From the NCBI GenBank assembly GCA_963281155.1, contig CAUJLY010000006.1, positions 4,340,001 to 4,404,000 on the forward strand: DNA of 64,000 nt, given 5' to 3'. Shown here piece after piece: positions 1 through 13,300 of the stretch. Position numbers and translations under genes: made by a program. Under the pieces are notes generated by a model. The model worked only from the letters and a program-made list of their open reading frames with translations. It was not told the DNA's origin and ran no database searches. This DNA is from Rhabditophanes sp. KR3021. Taxonomy: Eukaryota > Nematoda > Chromadorea > Rhabditida > Alloionematidae. How positions within the stretch are numbered: position 1 is the first letter of the stretch; each line of letters opens with the position of its first letter.

Positions 1-1536
1 GCATCAATCATTGTATGATGAATGCTTATACTTGCAAGTTAGCACCTATAATTTTACAAGTATGTCGATAACTCATTTTAAAAAAATTACATATACAATT
101 TATATATGTGATTCTCTTTATCAACTTTACCTAATCATTCGTGGCTACTTGCTTTATGGACACAACAAACATTTGAACTATTATTTGTTATAAAAAGATC
201 ATATTGAAAATTTATTTTTGTCATCGACATGTATTCAAGCGATGGTTGTAATCGCTAGATATAAATATATATCTGTTTGTATCAATTAGTTTTTGTCTGT
301 AATTACTAAAAATAAGGAAAACTATTCATATTATCACACATTAAATTGCTTGTATTCATTAAATTTGACAGGTGTTGAATGTCTTTGCCTTTTATTTTGA
401 GCCAGATATGCGTTACTGTGTTGATATAGGTACCAATTCTAATCTATCTATCTGTTGCCATCGTTTCTTTTGATCTAAAAACATTCCAAGTTAAAGTGTT
501 TCTTTTGTTGCAATTAGATGAGATTTGTTTTTTGCAAAGCGACTTTTGTATAAACATAAATTACTTGTTGGATATGAATACATCTTACAAAAGCTGTTGC
601 ACTTAAAAACAAAAAGAAAGTTGTTTATACAAATGCCGATGTAATTATTTATATCGGCTGTTGTATGTATTTATAAAAGAGGATACTTTTGTCATATTCA
701 TATCATTCTACAATATTTATGATACGCTGACTTTAAATTGGCGGAAAAATCTTATGCTTTGAAGACGCTAAGTCATTTATTTATAAACACATTACTAGAC
801 AAAGACTTTTAAGAGATGCATTAATCTGGTTGCTCCTTACTGACAACGATACCTCCACTACCTAAACAAAAGAGGTAAAATATTGAGGTATAAAGAGTGT
901 CTGCTTCCTATTTTTAGGTCTCAATCCTATTTTCAGCATAAATTAGTTAGATCGTCTGGTGTTGGTACAAATGTTCTGTTTAGCAAGTCAGTAGTTGCTG
1001 ATACCATCACATTTTTTAGTTTCATTTTATTATTAGTTGAGGATAGGAGATGGTAATAGCATTTCTCTCACACTATTTAAAATTATATATGCATATTTAT
1101 TGTATACCATTTCGCATTCAGTATATTTTTATAGTTATTTTACGTTCACATTATTTTGAATAGGTTCACCCTCACATTTTGCGCAATTTTCCATTTCACA
1201 GATTTTGATCTGTCAGAACGTTCAAAACGTTTCAATTTCCACTCATCTTATACTTTGCTATGTTTTATTTAAAGCATAGTATTTACATCACTTAGTATCA
1301 TCATTAATCCTCACCAAAATCATCGACATCATCTCTTAATGCCTTGGTTTCATGTTTGTTTAGAAGAAAGAAATAGTGTAAGCCGATAAATTAACATGCC
1401 TCTAGTTGTGTGGACAGATTATTTTAAATTGGTACTTGCTCGCATTAATTAACTTTTTATCTATAGCATAACCACGTTCTTTGATAAGATACATGTGTTT
1501 TTACATTTATAATTTTTAGTTCAAATTGCTGTCACA
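1..1536. other. Intergenic / 5' flank of nucleoside transporter
   Basis: AT-rich sequence without a long open frame or recognisable protein motif on either strand. An acceptor-like site (tttttag) ends at 1519, 17 bases before the transporter start codon, and no coding exon precedes it. It may be a trans-splice acceptor or the end of a 5'-UTR intron. Confidence 0.6.
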
Positions 1537-3035
1537 ATGACTGATACAAAAGCCGCCAAATCCCCTGCAAAAATGATTGACGGTATGCTTAGGATTTCCA
1601 ATTATTATATTACCTTAAACTTGTAGAAAACAATGACCCAACCGTGCCATTCATCGAGCAAGGCAAAGGAGCCGTTAACGTCATGGGATCTCCACCAAAA
1701 GACAAGAACAACATTGTCTACTTGATCATGCTTCTTCACGGAGTTGGTGTTCTTATGCCCTGGAACATGTTCATCACAATTGCCCCTTCTGTAAGTTTAA
1801 CACGCATGTTCCGTGGATGACTTAAATATTTTTAGTATTACATCAACTATAAACTCGCTACTGTCGATGCTGATGGAAACAAAGTTTTGACCTTTTACGC
1901 CATTCAATTTTTCTCTTTCCTCGGACTCTTCTCTCAATTCCCCAACTTGATCCTTAACGCTCTCAACATTGTTCTCCCCATCAAAGGAGAATTGATGACC
2001 CGTATCGTTAGATCCTTGGAATTAGTGTGTATCTGTGTTGTTTTCACCATGGGAATGATCTTTGTTGAATCTTTGGACTGGATCCCAACTTTCTTCTGGA
2101 TCACCATGATCAGTGTTGCTTTGTTGAATTCTGCCAATGGAATTTATCAAAACTCTGTCTATGGTTTGGCTTCTAAATTCCCACCTCACTTCACCAACGC
2201 AATCATCTTGGGTAACAATATGGCCGGAACCTTTGTTTCACTTATCAACATTGCTACCATTTATCTTGCAGGAGAAATCAAAATCGCTGCGTTCACTTAC
2301 TTTTTGATTGCTTTTATCACCATTGCCTGTTGTTACGGATCAATCTACTTTTTACCAAAGTTTGCTTTCTACAACTACTATGATGCCCTTTCCAAGCAAT
2401 CCATCCAAGAAGCCGCTGATGCCTGTGACTCAACCGAAAGCTCTGGATTCAACTTCCAAATTTACATCGATGTTTTTAAGCAATCATGGCAACAGATGCT
2501 TAACGTTTTTGTTATCTTCTTTGTTACCCTTGTCTGTTTCCCAGCGATGATGGCTGAAGTCAAACTCTATCGTGAAGACGGGGTTTACGATTTCATAATC
2601 CCACAAAAATACTTTGTCGCCGTCACAACTTTCCTTCTCTTCAATTCCTTTGCCGCCATCGGATCATTCGTAGCCAACTATTATCAATACCCCGGGCCAA
2701 ATCAACTGTGGATTCCAGTATGGTTCCGTGTTCTCTGCATCCCATTCTTCTTCTTCTGTAACCTCCACGTCGAATTAAGAACTTTCCCAGTTTTGTTCAC
2801 CAACGAATGGTACTTCATTCTCTGCAGTATTTTCATGGCCACAACCAGTGGATATCTCTCTTCTTTAGGAATGATGTACGCTCCAAGAACTGTTGATGCC
2901 TCTAAATCACACATCGCCGGAATGATGTCTGCCTTCTTCCTGATCTGCGGAATCACCTTTGGAATCATCTTTACCTTCTTCGTTTTCTACGTTGTCGACA
3001 ATCTCGGACCAATTGCTGCTGTTGGAAAGCTTTAA
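1537..3035 (+). CDS. Equilibrative nucleoside transporter (ENT/SLC29 family)
   Basis: Facilitative nucleoside/nucleobase carrier of the plasma or organelle membrane. Three exons: 1537-1582, 1627-1790 and 1836-3035, with introns of 44 and 45 nt; phases join to give 469 aa, a normal ENT length. After a polar N-terminus of about 35 residues, the first membrane segment carries the family signature GVGVLMPWNMFIT. About ten further hydrophobic helices follow, with a cytoplasmic loop after TM6 rich in acidic residues and serine (around EAADACDSTESSG). The last helices contain the polar pattern seen in SLC29 TM10-11. Codon choice strongly favours C-ending codons (ATC, TTC, AAC, GTC), unlike most genes here, suggesting high expression. 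An acceptor-like tttttag lies just upstream of the ATG. Family assignment is secure; substrate range and which ENT paralogue are not. Confidence 0.95.
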
Positions 3036-3364
3036 AGAAGCTCTTTTTACAATTTATCTTTTCCCAGTAATTGTCCGTTTTGTTTGCCTCTTTCGAATTG
3101 CTTCTTTCCACCTAAATCCGAATTTATTTTTGTCAACTAGTATTCAATTTTCTTTACATTCTTTGTGAAACATTTTGGTATTACCTAGTTTCAGTCATTT
3201 TATCTCCTACACTTTTTATTGTTAATATTTAATATTCTAAACGACAGTCTCACTCCTCAACTAAAAACCACATGTGCCTTGGTTAAGTATATTTTTGTAC
3301 TTTTTTCGTTGATTTTCTATTTTTATGTTTAGTATGTTATTATTACCTTTTAAGTTTGACAAAA

Positions 3365-3370
3365 AATAAA
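3365..3370 (+). promoter_or_regulatory. Candidate poly(A) signal of ENT gene
   Basis: An AATAAA hexamer lies about 330 nt after the ENT stop codon, in pyrimidine-rich 3'-UTR-like sequence. Inferred from motif and position only. Confidence 0.4.
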
Positions 3371-4519
3371 TCACTTCGATTATCAAATTTGTTGTTTTTT
3401 TGTGTTTGAAGGGTATGTGAATGTGGGATTGCCTTATCAATCTTATCTTTATGACCTCAACAAAGGAGTTTTATTGGTTTACAGATTGTTGAAGCTCTAT
3501 GTGCCTTCTAAAACAACATATATAAAATATGCACCTATCAAAATGTACACATATATATAAAATATGACGAACCAAAAGATCCACACACATACTGATAAAA
3601 ATTTTGCTTCATTATGTAGTTGATATTTATACAGTTAATCGAAAGATCGTTTCCTGCTTAATTTTAAATAAATTTTTGATTTAAAATTTTAAGTGACATT
3701 TAAAATATAGTGAAGTGTCAAAGTGAAAGATTAACACACTACCAAATAAGTGTATATTTTTCGTTGAAACGGTAACGTGATCTCTCAAAAATAGGGTCTT
3801 AATTAAAATCATCCCACTTATGTGGCTAGAGAAATCATTCCTTGTACTTTGGGCTTCATATATTATATCTAGAAAAGTCATTTAAATTTTTTAGTTTACC
3901 ACATTTTATGATAGCAATAATTGACACTGTGTCTCATTTCTTCATTCGACCAATAGTCTTAATTTGTTATCAGGAATCACTAAATAAGTTAAAAGTCAAT
4001 GGTCTTGTTTTGACATTAAAAGTAATACTATTTATTAAATTGTTCATTATTTATTAAAAATATTTCTTAGACGCATAATTTGTATTGGAGTGGACTCTAT
4101 TTTATCTGTTGGTCTGTAGAAGTAGATTCTTTTTACTTCTTTGGACATGCTATCAAAAAGTAACACCGACTTTGTTTAATTGAATGCTTATCAGTTTTCC
4201 TATTTAACAGATTAAGTGTACCAATTCATATCTTTTACCTAGTAAGAGCAGCATTTTTGGATTTTGATAAATTGTCAAGTTATAACTAATTTGTGTGTCT
4301 TGTATGATTGATAAATATGCAAAGTATTCCTTTTATAGGTTCTACTAAGACAAATGTTTTCACTTCTTATTAGGAGAGATCTTATACTTTTGAATAAAAT
4401 ATTTAATTCTATATTAAAAAAGAAAGCTTTGTGATAGTTAAAAATGTATACTTTACGATGACTTAAACTTCTTCCCACTTGATAACTTACATTTTTTATA
4501 AATTAATTTCAGAGCAAAC
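3371..4519. other. Intergenic, ENT to fatty acyl-CoA reductase
   Basis: AT-rich with only short chance frames. A strong acceptor-like site (aatttcag) ends at 4512, seven bases before the next start codon, consistent with trans-splicing or a 5'-UTR intron of the reductase gene. Confidence 0.5.
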
Positions 4520-6324
4520 ATGGGCTATTTGACAAAAGATATTAATAACTTTGAGAGTGCGAGTGAAGTCGCCAAAGTCTTTGAGGATACAAATGTCTTA
4601 GTCACAGGAGCATCTGGTTTCCTTGGCAAAGTGCTTATTGAAAAATTACTCCATGATTGCCGTGGCATTAAGCATATTTATTTACTTATTCGTATTAAAA
4701 GAGGTCAAGACGCAACCACGAGACTGGAAAGTCTCATTAAAAGTCCTCTTTTTGATAGAGTCAGGAAGAGTGATGCTTCTTTGTTAAATAAATTGGTAGC
4801 AATCGATGGTGACTTGTTGTCTCCTGAATTAGGCATCACTCAGCAAAATTCGGAGTTACTTCAAAAAGAAGTTGGGATCATTTTTCATTGTGCTGCCACT
4901 GTTAAATTTGATGACATTTTGAGAACTTCCCTAGAAATGAATCTTCTTGGAACAACAAAATTAATAGCATTAGCTAAGAAGATGGCTAATTTGAAGTGCA
5001 TAGTTCATGCTTCTACAGCATATGCTAACTGTCACTTGTCGGAAACAATGGAAAAAGTATATCCACCCCCAATAAATCCAACCAAACTTGTTGATGCACT
5101 AGGTTGTTTTGACGATGAAATGATTGAAACAATTACTCCAAAGATTTTGAAAACTCGCCCCAATACTTATACCTTTACCAAAGCATTGGCTGAATCTCAA
5201 TTTATTGAAGATTGCAAAGATTTGCCCGCAATCATCATTAGACCATCAATTATCGGAGCATGCTGGAGTGAGCCTTGTCCTGGGTGGACAGACAATTACA
5301 ATGGGCCAACAGGAATGATTACAGCTGTAAGTGTGATCTTGTCATCATTAATATAATTTGCTTTAGGTAGGAAAATGTGTTTTAAGATATGTTCCGGGAA
5401 AAGAAGAAATGAAAGCAGATATAATCCCAGTTGATATCGTCTCCAACCTGATGGTTGTATGCGCTTACCACAGAATAACCAACGATACTAAGGAAATACC
5501 TGTTGTCCACTGTACGTCTGGAGTCCTTAATCCAGTCAGATGGAAAAATGTCCAAACTTTCACATCTCAATTTTTCCGGGATTACCCATTTGCTGATACA
5601 GATGGTTTGCCATTTGCCGAATGCACTGATTATCAAACAGTTTTTAACATTGATTATTATGTTCGCGGATATTTCCCAGCCAAGGCATTAGATTTTGTGA
5701 ATGGTGTGATTGGGAAAAAATCAAACTATGGCAGAACGTATGATCAAATTTATAAAATGATCGCTACACTTAAATTCTTTACAAATCATGAGTGGCATTT
5801 TCATTCCGAAAATCTTGTCAAAATTTGGGACACTTTGGGAAGTGAAGACAAAGAAGTAATTTTTAATGTAGCTTATTCTTACCAATCATCCTTTTCAGAG
5901 ATTTAATTTTGATGTTCGTCAAGTTGAGTGGAATAAGTACTTTTACGATTATTTGATGGGAATCAAAATATACCTGTTCAAGCAAACGTTTACTGACATT
6001 AAGAAAGAACAAAAGAGAGCAAAAAAACTATGGAGAAGTCCTTCCATTCTTCATATGATTTTTTGGTTTATTGCTGTTAGATTGTTTGCCTGGTAAGTTG
6101 TCATCAAATGATAATAAGATTGTTTGGATATCCTTTTAACCGTTCAAAATTTTATTTTTTTTATTGTGATTGTTTTTAGGAAAAGTGAAAGAAAACAAAA
6201 ACTTTTAATCTGGGTGATTGGATACTTGGCGACAACATTCCTTCAACGTCATGACTTTAGAAAGAAAATTCAAATGAAGAGTCTTGATGAATATCAAAAG
6301 AACTTTGTTTCAATGTCCAAATAA
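4520..6324 (+). CDS. Fatty acyl-CoA reductase (FAR, NADPH-dependent)
   Basis: Reduces long-chain acyl-CoA to primary alcohol for wax or ether-lipid synthesis, usually at the ER or peroxisome. Four exons: 4520-5326, 5367-5855, 5899-6092 and 6180-6324, with introns of 40, 43 and 87 nt; phases join to 544 aa, close to the usual 500-530. The Rossmann dinucleotide motif TGASGFLG is at residues 29-36, HCAATVKFD lies near 123-131, and the SDR catalytic pair Y217/K221 is in YTFTKALAE. The loop NGPTG is followed by DIIPVDIV (position 5418 on), typical of the end of the NAD_binding_4 domain. The C-terminal FAR_C (sterile) domain starts around ERFNFDVRQVEWNKYF and ends with a hydrophobic stretch that can anchor the protein. 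The 43-nt intron removes in-frame stops and restores the FNFD motif, supporting the model. The paralogue cannot be named. Confidence 0.95.
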
Positions 6325-6524
6325 TTACCCCCAAACATAAATATTCAAAAAATCTATTCTAGTCATCCATATTTTTGGGAACAATTTGGGATTAAAGTTT
6401 ATTATTTTATATATAAGTTTATAATTAGCGATAGTAATACATTATCAAAAATACACATACAATTTAAATGGACAATTTTGATACTCGTTAAAGAGATGAT
6501 ATTTATATTTATTTTATTTTGCTT

Positions 6525-9500
6525 TTAAATATTTTCAAGTCCCGCTTTTATTTGTGATCCATTGGCGTTGGTTGCTGTGGTTGGAGATTGTGGAAGTGAT
6601 GCACTCTTTGATCTTGCAAGTAATATTTCCATTGCATCATTGTGCTTATTTTTCTGCGGTCTAAAAAGTTAACATCCCAATGATTAATGATTATACAACT
6701 ACATATTAAAATGATGATGTTACATCTATGTTTTGATATGATGTGCCCTGTCCGTACTATTATTATATCCTCATATTTTCTACTTTACTTAATACACATA
6801 TTCAATAACTTTCAAAGGGATCTGTGTAATAAAAATAAATACATATGGATCTTCGTGCGATTTCCCTAGCACGACAAATGAAATATGATATATGCTGTGT
6901 GGTGGTTTTTGGCAAAAAATATCAAGATAAATATGTTTAAATATATTGCTGTTAATAATGCTTCTTTTTTGCCTAAATAATGGCTTAGGTCAGACTTATC
7001 TTTTCTTGTTTAAATTACAATTTATGGCAGTGTTTGTCTTTCCAACAACAGCCAAAAAATGGTGTATCCCAACCTCAACAACCATGTAATTAAATAGTTT
7101 CTTCTGTATCTTCCACCTAATGTACTAAATATATATTCTTAAATTACACTGAAAAGCACATTTTGTATGTAAAGAATTACTAGCAAGTACAAAAAAGATG
7201 AAAGTATGCTTAACGTTCAGAAATATATATTACCCGGGAGAAACTCAAAACCATTGCACATCATTTATTTTATAATATGATGAAAAGACTTTAATGTGCA
7301 TATATTTTTAAAAAATGCATGTCCCGTACTTTCTTACAACAAAAGGGTGATGGCGTGTGTCAGCCGAAAATTAAGAAACTTCAAGGGCTTTTCAAATGAG
7401 GAACCAATATTAAATAGATAAAAGTATAAATATTTCACTATCCCGATTAAATCCTGTACATCTCCAAATAATTACTATCAAATTACTTACATAAGTCAAA
7501 GCTTTTTTTGGACTTTATATGTTTAGAATGATTCTGAAAACTTATAAATAAAAATAATTGGAGTTGTGGATAATTGAAAAACAATTATTGTCCTAGTTTG
7601 TTGTTATATTAAGAATCGTTAATAAAACATAACCTATTATCTTTATCTACATATGGCAAAGAGCTTTTCTTTGTTTGACAGATACCAAGGCATCTTTCTG
7701 TATAATTTTAAATTTAATTTTATGATGCAATCGAACAACCTAAGTTTTAATAGTATCATTTAAAAACATCATTTTTTAGAGGACCATACATTAAAATCTA
7801 ATAAAGGTTTTGTCAATTGCCTTGTTAAATGAGGCTCTTACATAGTTGGTCGTAAAAAGCAAATATATAATTATCTATTGGCATATCAATTTTTTCAATT
7901 ACATGTACTTTCTTTTACGAAAGCAATTAATATCTCCAAACTTACATTAGAGGTCCGTATTTTTTGGCAAAGCTTTCGTGTCTGACAACTGATTTAAGAG
8001 TTCTAAAGCGGCAACAAAGCATTTCGCGAAATGGGACTCGGAATTCAGAATTGTATTTGCAATAAATGAGAGGGTTTAGCATACTGTAAATGGGAAAGAA
8101 CAAATAATTACAAGTCCCTCATGTGATATCACTTACCTATTGAAATATCCTAACCATAAAACTAAATTATCCAGCCACGATGGAGCTGTAATGAGTTGAA
8201 ATGACTTTAGGAGGGCAATTATAAAAAACGGAAGCCAGCAAACAATGAACACTGTCATGATTATTCCTAAAGTCACACGAGCTTTGTTTTCTCTGACTAC
8301 GTGATGTTGGTGTGATCTTGAATGGGAAATCTAAATAATAAATGTATAAAAGACATTAAAAAAGGTTTATTTACCAATGGCATACGAACAACATTCAAAA
8401 AGGTGCTGGATCTTCTAGCGTATGCCGGCTTGCCTCCTACGCACGTGTCGGAGGAAGAAAGTTCAGCGTCGCTCGTATTCATAAATGATCCACCATGTTG
8501 GGTTTTACGCCTACTCATTTCCTTTTCCCCAGCTTCAAATGGAGATACGAATCTAGCTCTTTCTTCCAAAGATGAAAGTCTTTTTGCAGCCTTTAACATC
8601 TTCCAATACAAAATTACCATAATTACCGTTGGAGCATAAAAAGCTATGACTGTTGCATAAATTTGGTAAAATTGATTTTGTGGGACCTTAAAGAAAACAG
8701 TTAATTTTAATGTATGCAACTGATTATTCATTTAACTGAAGGAACCAATTTTTATTTCCCGTTTACATCTTATCTTTTTGGACACTAAATATTTTTTATT
8801 TGCCAGTAAATTTAAGTAATTCAATATGTATATAAATAATTTTTTATTAACAACCTTATAATCAGTGGTTTGCAAGAATGTATTCTTTGTAAGTGGTGCC
8901 GGTTATGTGCGTCAACATACAAATCGCATTAAATAATAATCTTAACAACATCAATTATTGTTTCCGCAAAAAAGAATGTGCTAATGGTCAATATAATCGA
9001 CATTAAAATCTTCTGTCATATATAAATGATTGTATATTTTGACATATAGTGTTTTTTGAGATGTTTTCTTAGCAAAAGCTTAAACGAAAATTAAACATAT
9101 ACTCATTGAAAAGTGGATGTGCTATGTGTGATGATGTAGGTACATTCTCAACAATCATTTCCGCAAACTTTAATTTGATCATAAACTTCCATTTACATTT
9201 TGGAACGTTAAACATGTGTATTTTTATTTTATATTTAGTTAAGTATATATTTACTTAAACAAATTAAGTAGGAACATTAATATCGCCACTTTTATTATTA
9301 TATTGTTATGAACATGGGACTTTTTATTAATGAAGCAACAATAATATTGTCAAAATGCACGACAAGTTTTATTTATTGTTTGCTTAAAACTTATTTTGAC
9401 ACTTTTAAAAGTGAGCGGGGAAGATAAACAGATTTTGACTGAATATACAAGAAAATTTATAAGTTGGAGATTTTTATTCTTCTGACAATCCTACACCTGA

Positions 9501-10363
9501 AACTTAAAACGAGTTTCTATTCTGATGACAAAGGAAGTCACTATCATCATTATATGTGGTTAGCATTTGATTACAAAACTAATAAAAAACTTTTTATCCA
9601 AAAGCGTAAACTTTTTTAGTTCATTATGGACATGTCTAAATAAAGAGTTGTTGCCTTACATTTTGTTGATTCCTTAAGTCTAAGGTTTGAAAAGTAACTG
9701 ATATTATGTATGTTTTATCAAAATTAATCAGACTTTAGTTAGAATGCCACTCTTTTTCAAACAGACTTATATAGTAAAACTTACTTGGCAATTAGAATCT
9801 TCAGTTCTCCATTTGACGAAAGTTAATGGAGTTGCTGAGACAACGAAAGCTCCAACCCACACAAATAAAATATACCCAAAGATAACTTTGGAAGTTCTTT
9901 GAGCCACATATCTCAAAGGCTTGGTAATAATTAGATAACGGTCAATTGTAATAATACAGAGATTCAGAATTGAAGCACTGCACAAGGTAACATCTGCAGA
10001 AGTCCACAATCTGCAAACAACATCTCCTAAGATCCACCTATCTTCAAACAAGGTAACAAAGGCAATCGGCATAACAAACAATCCCACACTGAAATCTGCA
10101 ACTGCCAAAGATACTAATAGGTAGTTTGGTGGTTGTTTAAGTTTTCTAACCATAAAAACAGCCAAGCAAACCATTAAATTTCCAACCAAAGTGACCACAA
10201 TAACTACTGAAACTAAAATACAAATAATTGCCGAAACAAACGGTTTTGCCGTAATTGCTGAATAAGCATATAAATCTCCAATCTCTTCATTTCGTTTCAT
10301 TTCCACATTTGGAACATTTTCTAATATGTTGTAGTCATTGTATGATGACACAGGCGATGACAT
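6525..10363 (-). CDS. Serotonin receptor-like GPCR (5-HT1/5-HT7 type)
   Basis: Class A aminergic receptor, 452 aa in five exons (minus): 10363-9785, 8686-8375, 8330-8137, 8083-7946 and 6660-6525. Introns are 1098, 44, 53 and 1285 nt; all phases agree. TM3 has the amine-binding Asp in SADVTLCSASI and the DRY motif in IDRYLIITKPL. TM5 (ATVIAFYAP) has Ala5.42, Thr5.43 and Ala5.46, the serotonin pattern rather than the catecholamine serines. TM6 reads TLGIIMTVFIVCWLPFF, and TM7 is WLGYFNSMLNPLIYCKYN across an exon junction. The third loop is about 90 residues and Ser/Arg-rich. The last exon encodes a 44-residue tail rich in Ser and Pro that is easy to miss because it lies 1.3 kb downstream. Serotonin is the most likely ligand; 5-HT1 versus 5-HT7 needs a phylogeny. 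GC-richer sequence at 10500-10680 may be 5' UTR. Confidence 0.92.
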
Positions 10364-13300
10364 TACAAATTATTGAAGCTTGAATGTATTTGATTAAGGA
10401 TTTTTATAAAAGTCTCCTCATAGAACCACAATGATAAAAGTTTTTCAATGCTAAAAGGAAAATACTTTATTTAAAAAGATTAAGGTGAGTTAGGAAGTAA
10501 GAAATAAACGAATCCGAACAGATATATCGTAATGGCAGTTCCAGAAAAGTGCATCGGTTTAAAGATAAACGTAGTGTCTCGCCTCACCAACAGCACAGAA
10601 ATTATCTCCTGTGTTAAATGAAGAAAGAAAACATAAAGAAGGCAGGCACCAAATGCCAAAGTGTCAGAAAAAAATTTGACTGAGAAATAACTTGATAGGG
10701 TTGGTCAAAAATTGAACAAACAAAGGAAAGTAGCAAAATTAGTATGAAGACACATTAGATGCTTCTCACACGCTTACGCAAAACGCAGGACTTAAAGTTC
10801 AGCGTGGATGAATATTTTCAAATGTATGTTCAGATATGAAATGAATATCTATGGCAAGACAAAACATACATATTTTTATATGGACCAAAAATATTTTAAT
10901 TACTTTTTTGGTGCCCTTAAAAAGTCAAACGTATAATGTCAACTATAAATAGGAACCTATTTGAACTTTAGAAATAAAAGCATTGTTCTAATTGTTGCAC
11001 CTATAAAAGTTTTATTATTGCGATTTAAATTGCTAAGCTGTAAGAAGAAAAAGTATCGCTTCTTGTAAATGTAGTTTGATAAAATAATATTTACATATAT
11101 AAACAGAGGAAAAATGGTCCGGTTTCCTATTGTCTTATTTTGTCGAACTTTCAACTTCAGACACTTTTATAGCATTAATATAGGGCTAAAAAATGAAATA
11201 CACCAAAATATTGGTAAAATGGAACGGTTGTAATAAAAAATGAGATTCTTTGTGGAGCAATATAATATTGAAAAGATAAATGTACCGTCAAAATATAAAC
11301 TATATTTAAAATGATTATTTATTGCATGATTTGGTAGGAAGAATGGCACATAGATGCCATACCAGGAACCTAATAAAATCACCTTACCCAAGCGACTGTT
11401 GTTATTTTTATTTATTTCAAAAGTTAGGAAGTTACATTTTGATATCATTTAAGAGTGGATAAATAAATTTGGAGGTTTGAAAGTTTTAAAAAAATAGAAT
11501 AATAAGAGAATATTATATAACACGATAACAATGATTATATATCTCTATTTTTTTCATATTATAATTATAGAAAGTAAATAACATGAAAAACGATGGTCTA
11601 AATAAAAAGACATTCATCATTTATAAGTAGCTTGGAAACTTATTAAACCTATTATAAAGGATGCACTTGAATAAGTCAGTTTTGATAAAAAGTTTTCATT
11701 ACATTTAATGTTATCTGTCCATTATAGTGCACTTGGTGACACTTAACATGGATATTTGGAAATCGAAATAAAAATAATGAAATAACCAAAACATGTGGAA
11801 TGTGATTTTGTATAAAAAGAGTGGGAAGATTTGATATTAAACAGTCGAAGTAAGGAAATATTTTTCGAAATGTATTAAATTGTTTAGAATCATTTAATGT
11901 TATTACCACAGACAGAAAATCACATATTTTAATTTAAAGATCTACATCCTTTTTACACCTTTCCTCCCAAGTTGCATCAAAGGTAAAGCACGCTGGATTA
12001 AAAATGTTTTTGCTTTCTATTTTTATTATCATTACTCGTTAATAAAGGGATCATTAAGCAAAAATACATTTTTATTGCTGTAGAACATTATAAATCATAA
12101 ATTTGTTGTATTTGAAAGTATGCTCGTTCATATGAGTTTTTAATTGTATTGACGGTAGAATTGTAAATGTGAGTGTTGAAAACCTTTTTTAAATTGAGTC
12201 TATTAATAAACCATCAAATGAAATAACATCGTTAACACGATTATTAACAAAAGCATATAAATCAAACACAACTGTATTAAAAATAAATCTGTTAAGTTAA
12301 CACCAAACTCAAGGAACAGCATATGTTTCAGGAGGTTACTTAAATATATTTTAAAATAATCATAGCAGTTGAATTTTCTTATGAAAATGTCTTATTATAA
12401 TCTATATGTTTTCATTAATCAGGCTGTTTAATTAAACACAGCATTAAATATATAAACGACTCAACACGGCAAGGTAAGGAAAGGAAAAGTCAAGCATTGT
12501 CTAGTAAATATCAAAATATATTGTTTACTTGATATATTTATATGTATTCTTAAATTTCAACAGTTGATGGAGATATTAAAAAGAAAAGTTATAGTAGATA
12601 TATTATTATTAAGATTAATAGCAGTTGGAAATACTTTCATAAATAAGGAAATAAAACAACTGAAAGGAAAAATCATGCTAACAACCAATTTCAACAAAAC
12701 TTTTTGTTACCATTAGTAATAAGATAAATAAACAACGGTGTGCCATTTACTTTAATGTGTGTGAAATTGTAAATTTTAGGAATTTTCATAAATTTCCATA
12801 AACAAATAATAAGTTATATTAAATCAGCAGAATAAATTTCAAAATAAGTGGGAAAAAGTCGGTTACATTGAATAAAAGAACTTAGAAATAACAGACAAAT
12901 GCCTAAAAATATTGTTATTAAAATGGAAGAAACATACATAAATATTCATGCTCAAAATTATCCCATAAATGCTATATTTGCCCATGTCATTCATTGCATC
13001 TAAAATTATTTGGCATGTTTTTTCAAATCTAAGTGATTGATCAATGTTTTCTCAATAAAACAGGTATATCATAAATTATATGAATATAGAAGAGGATATA
13101 AGTTTATATTTTATTAGAAGAAATTATAAATTTATATTTTATTAGAATTTTGAAGTATTAAGAATGTGTGCATCATAAATTGTAAACATAAGAGTATGGG
13201 GTGTCAAAAAATTTGCAGGATCATTATTAAAAAGTCAGGTAAAGTTATCTTTATCAAAAGAAGAAACATATTTACTAGGATTTTGCTATAAAAACAGTAT

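Noticed and set aside
10532..10621. Small 29-codon plus-strand ORF beginning MAVPEKC
   Set aside because: Too short, and it lies where minus-strand 5' UTR of the serotonin receptor is expected.
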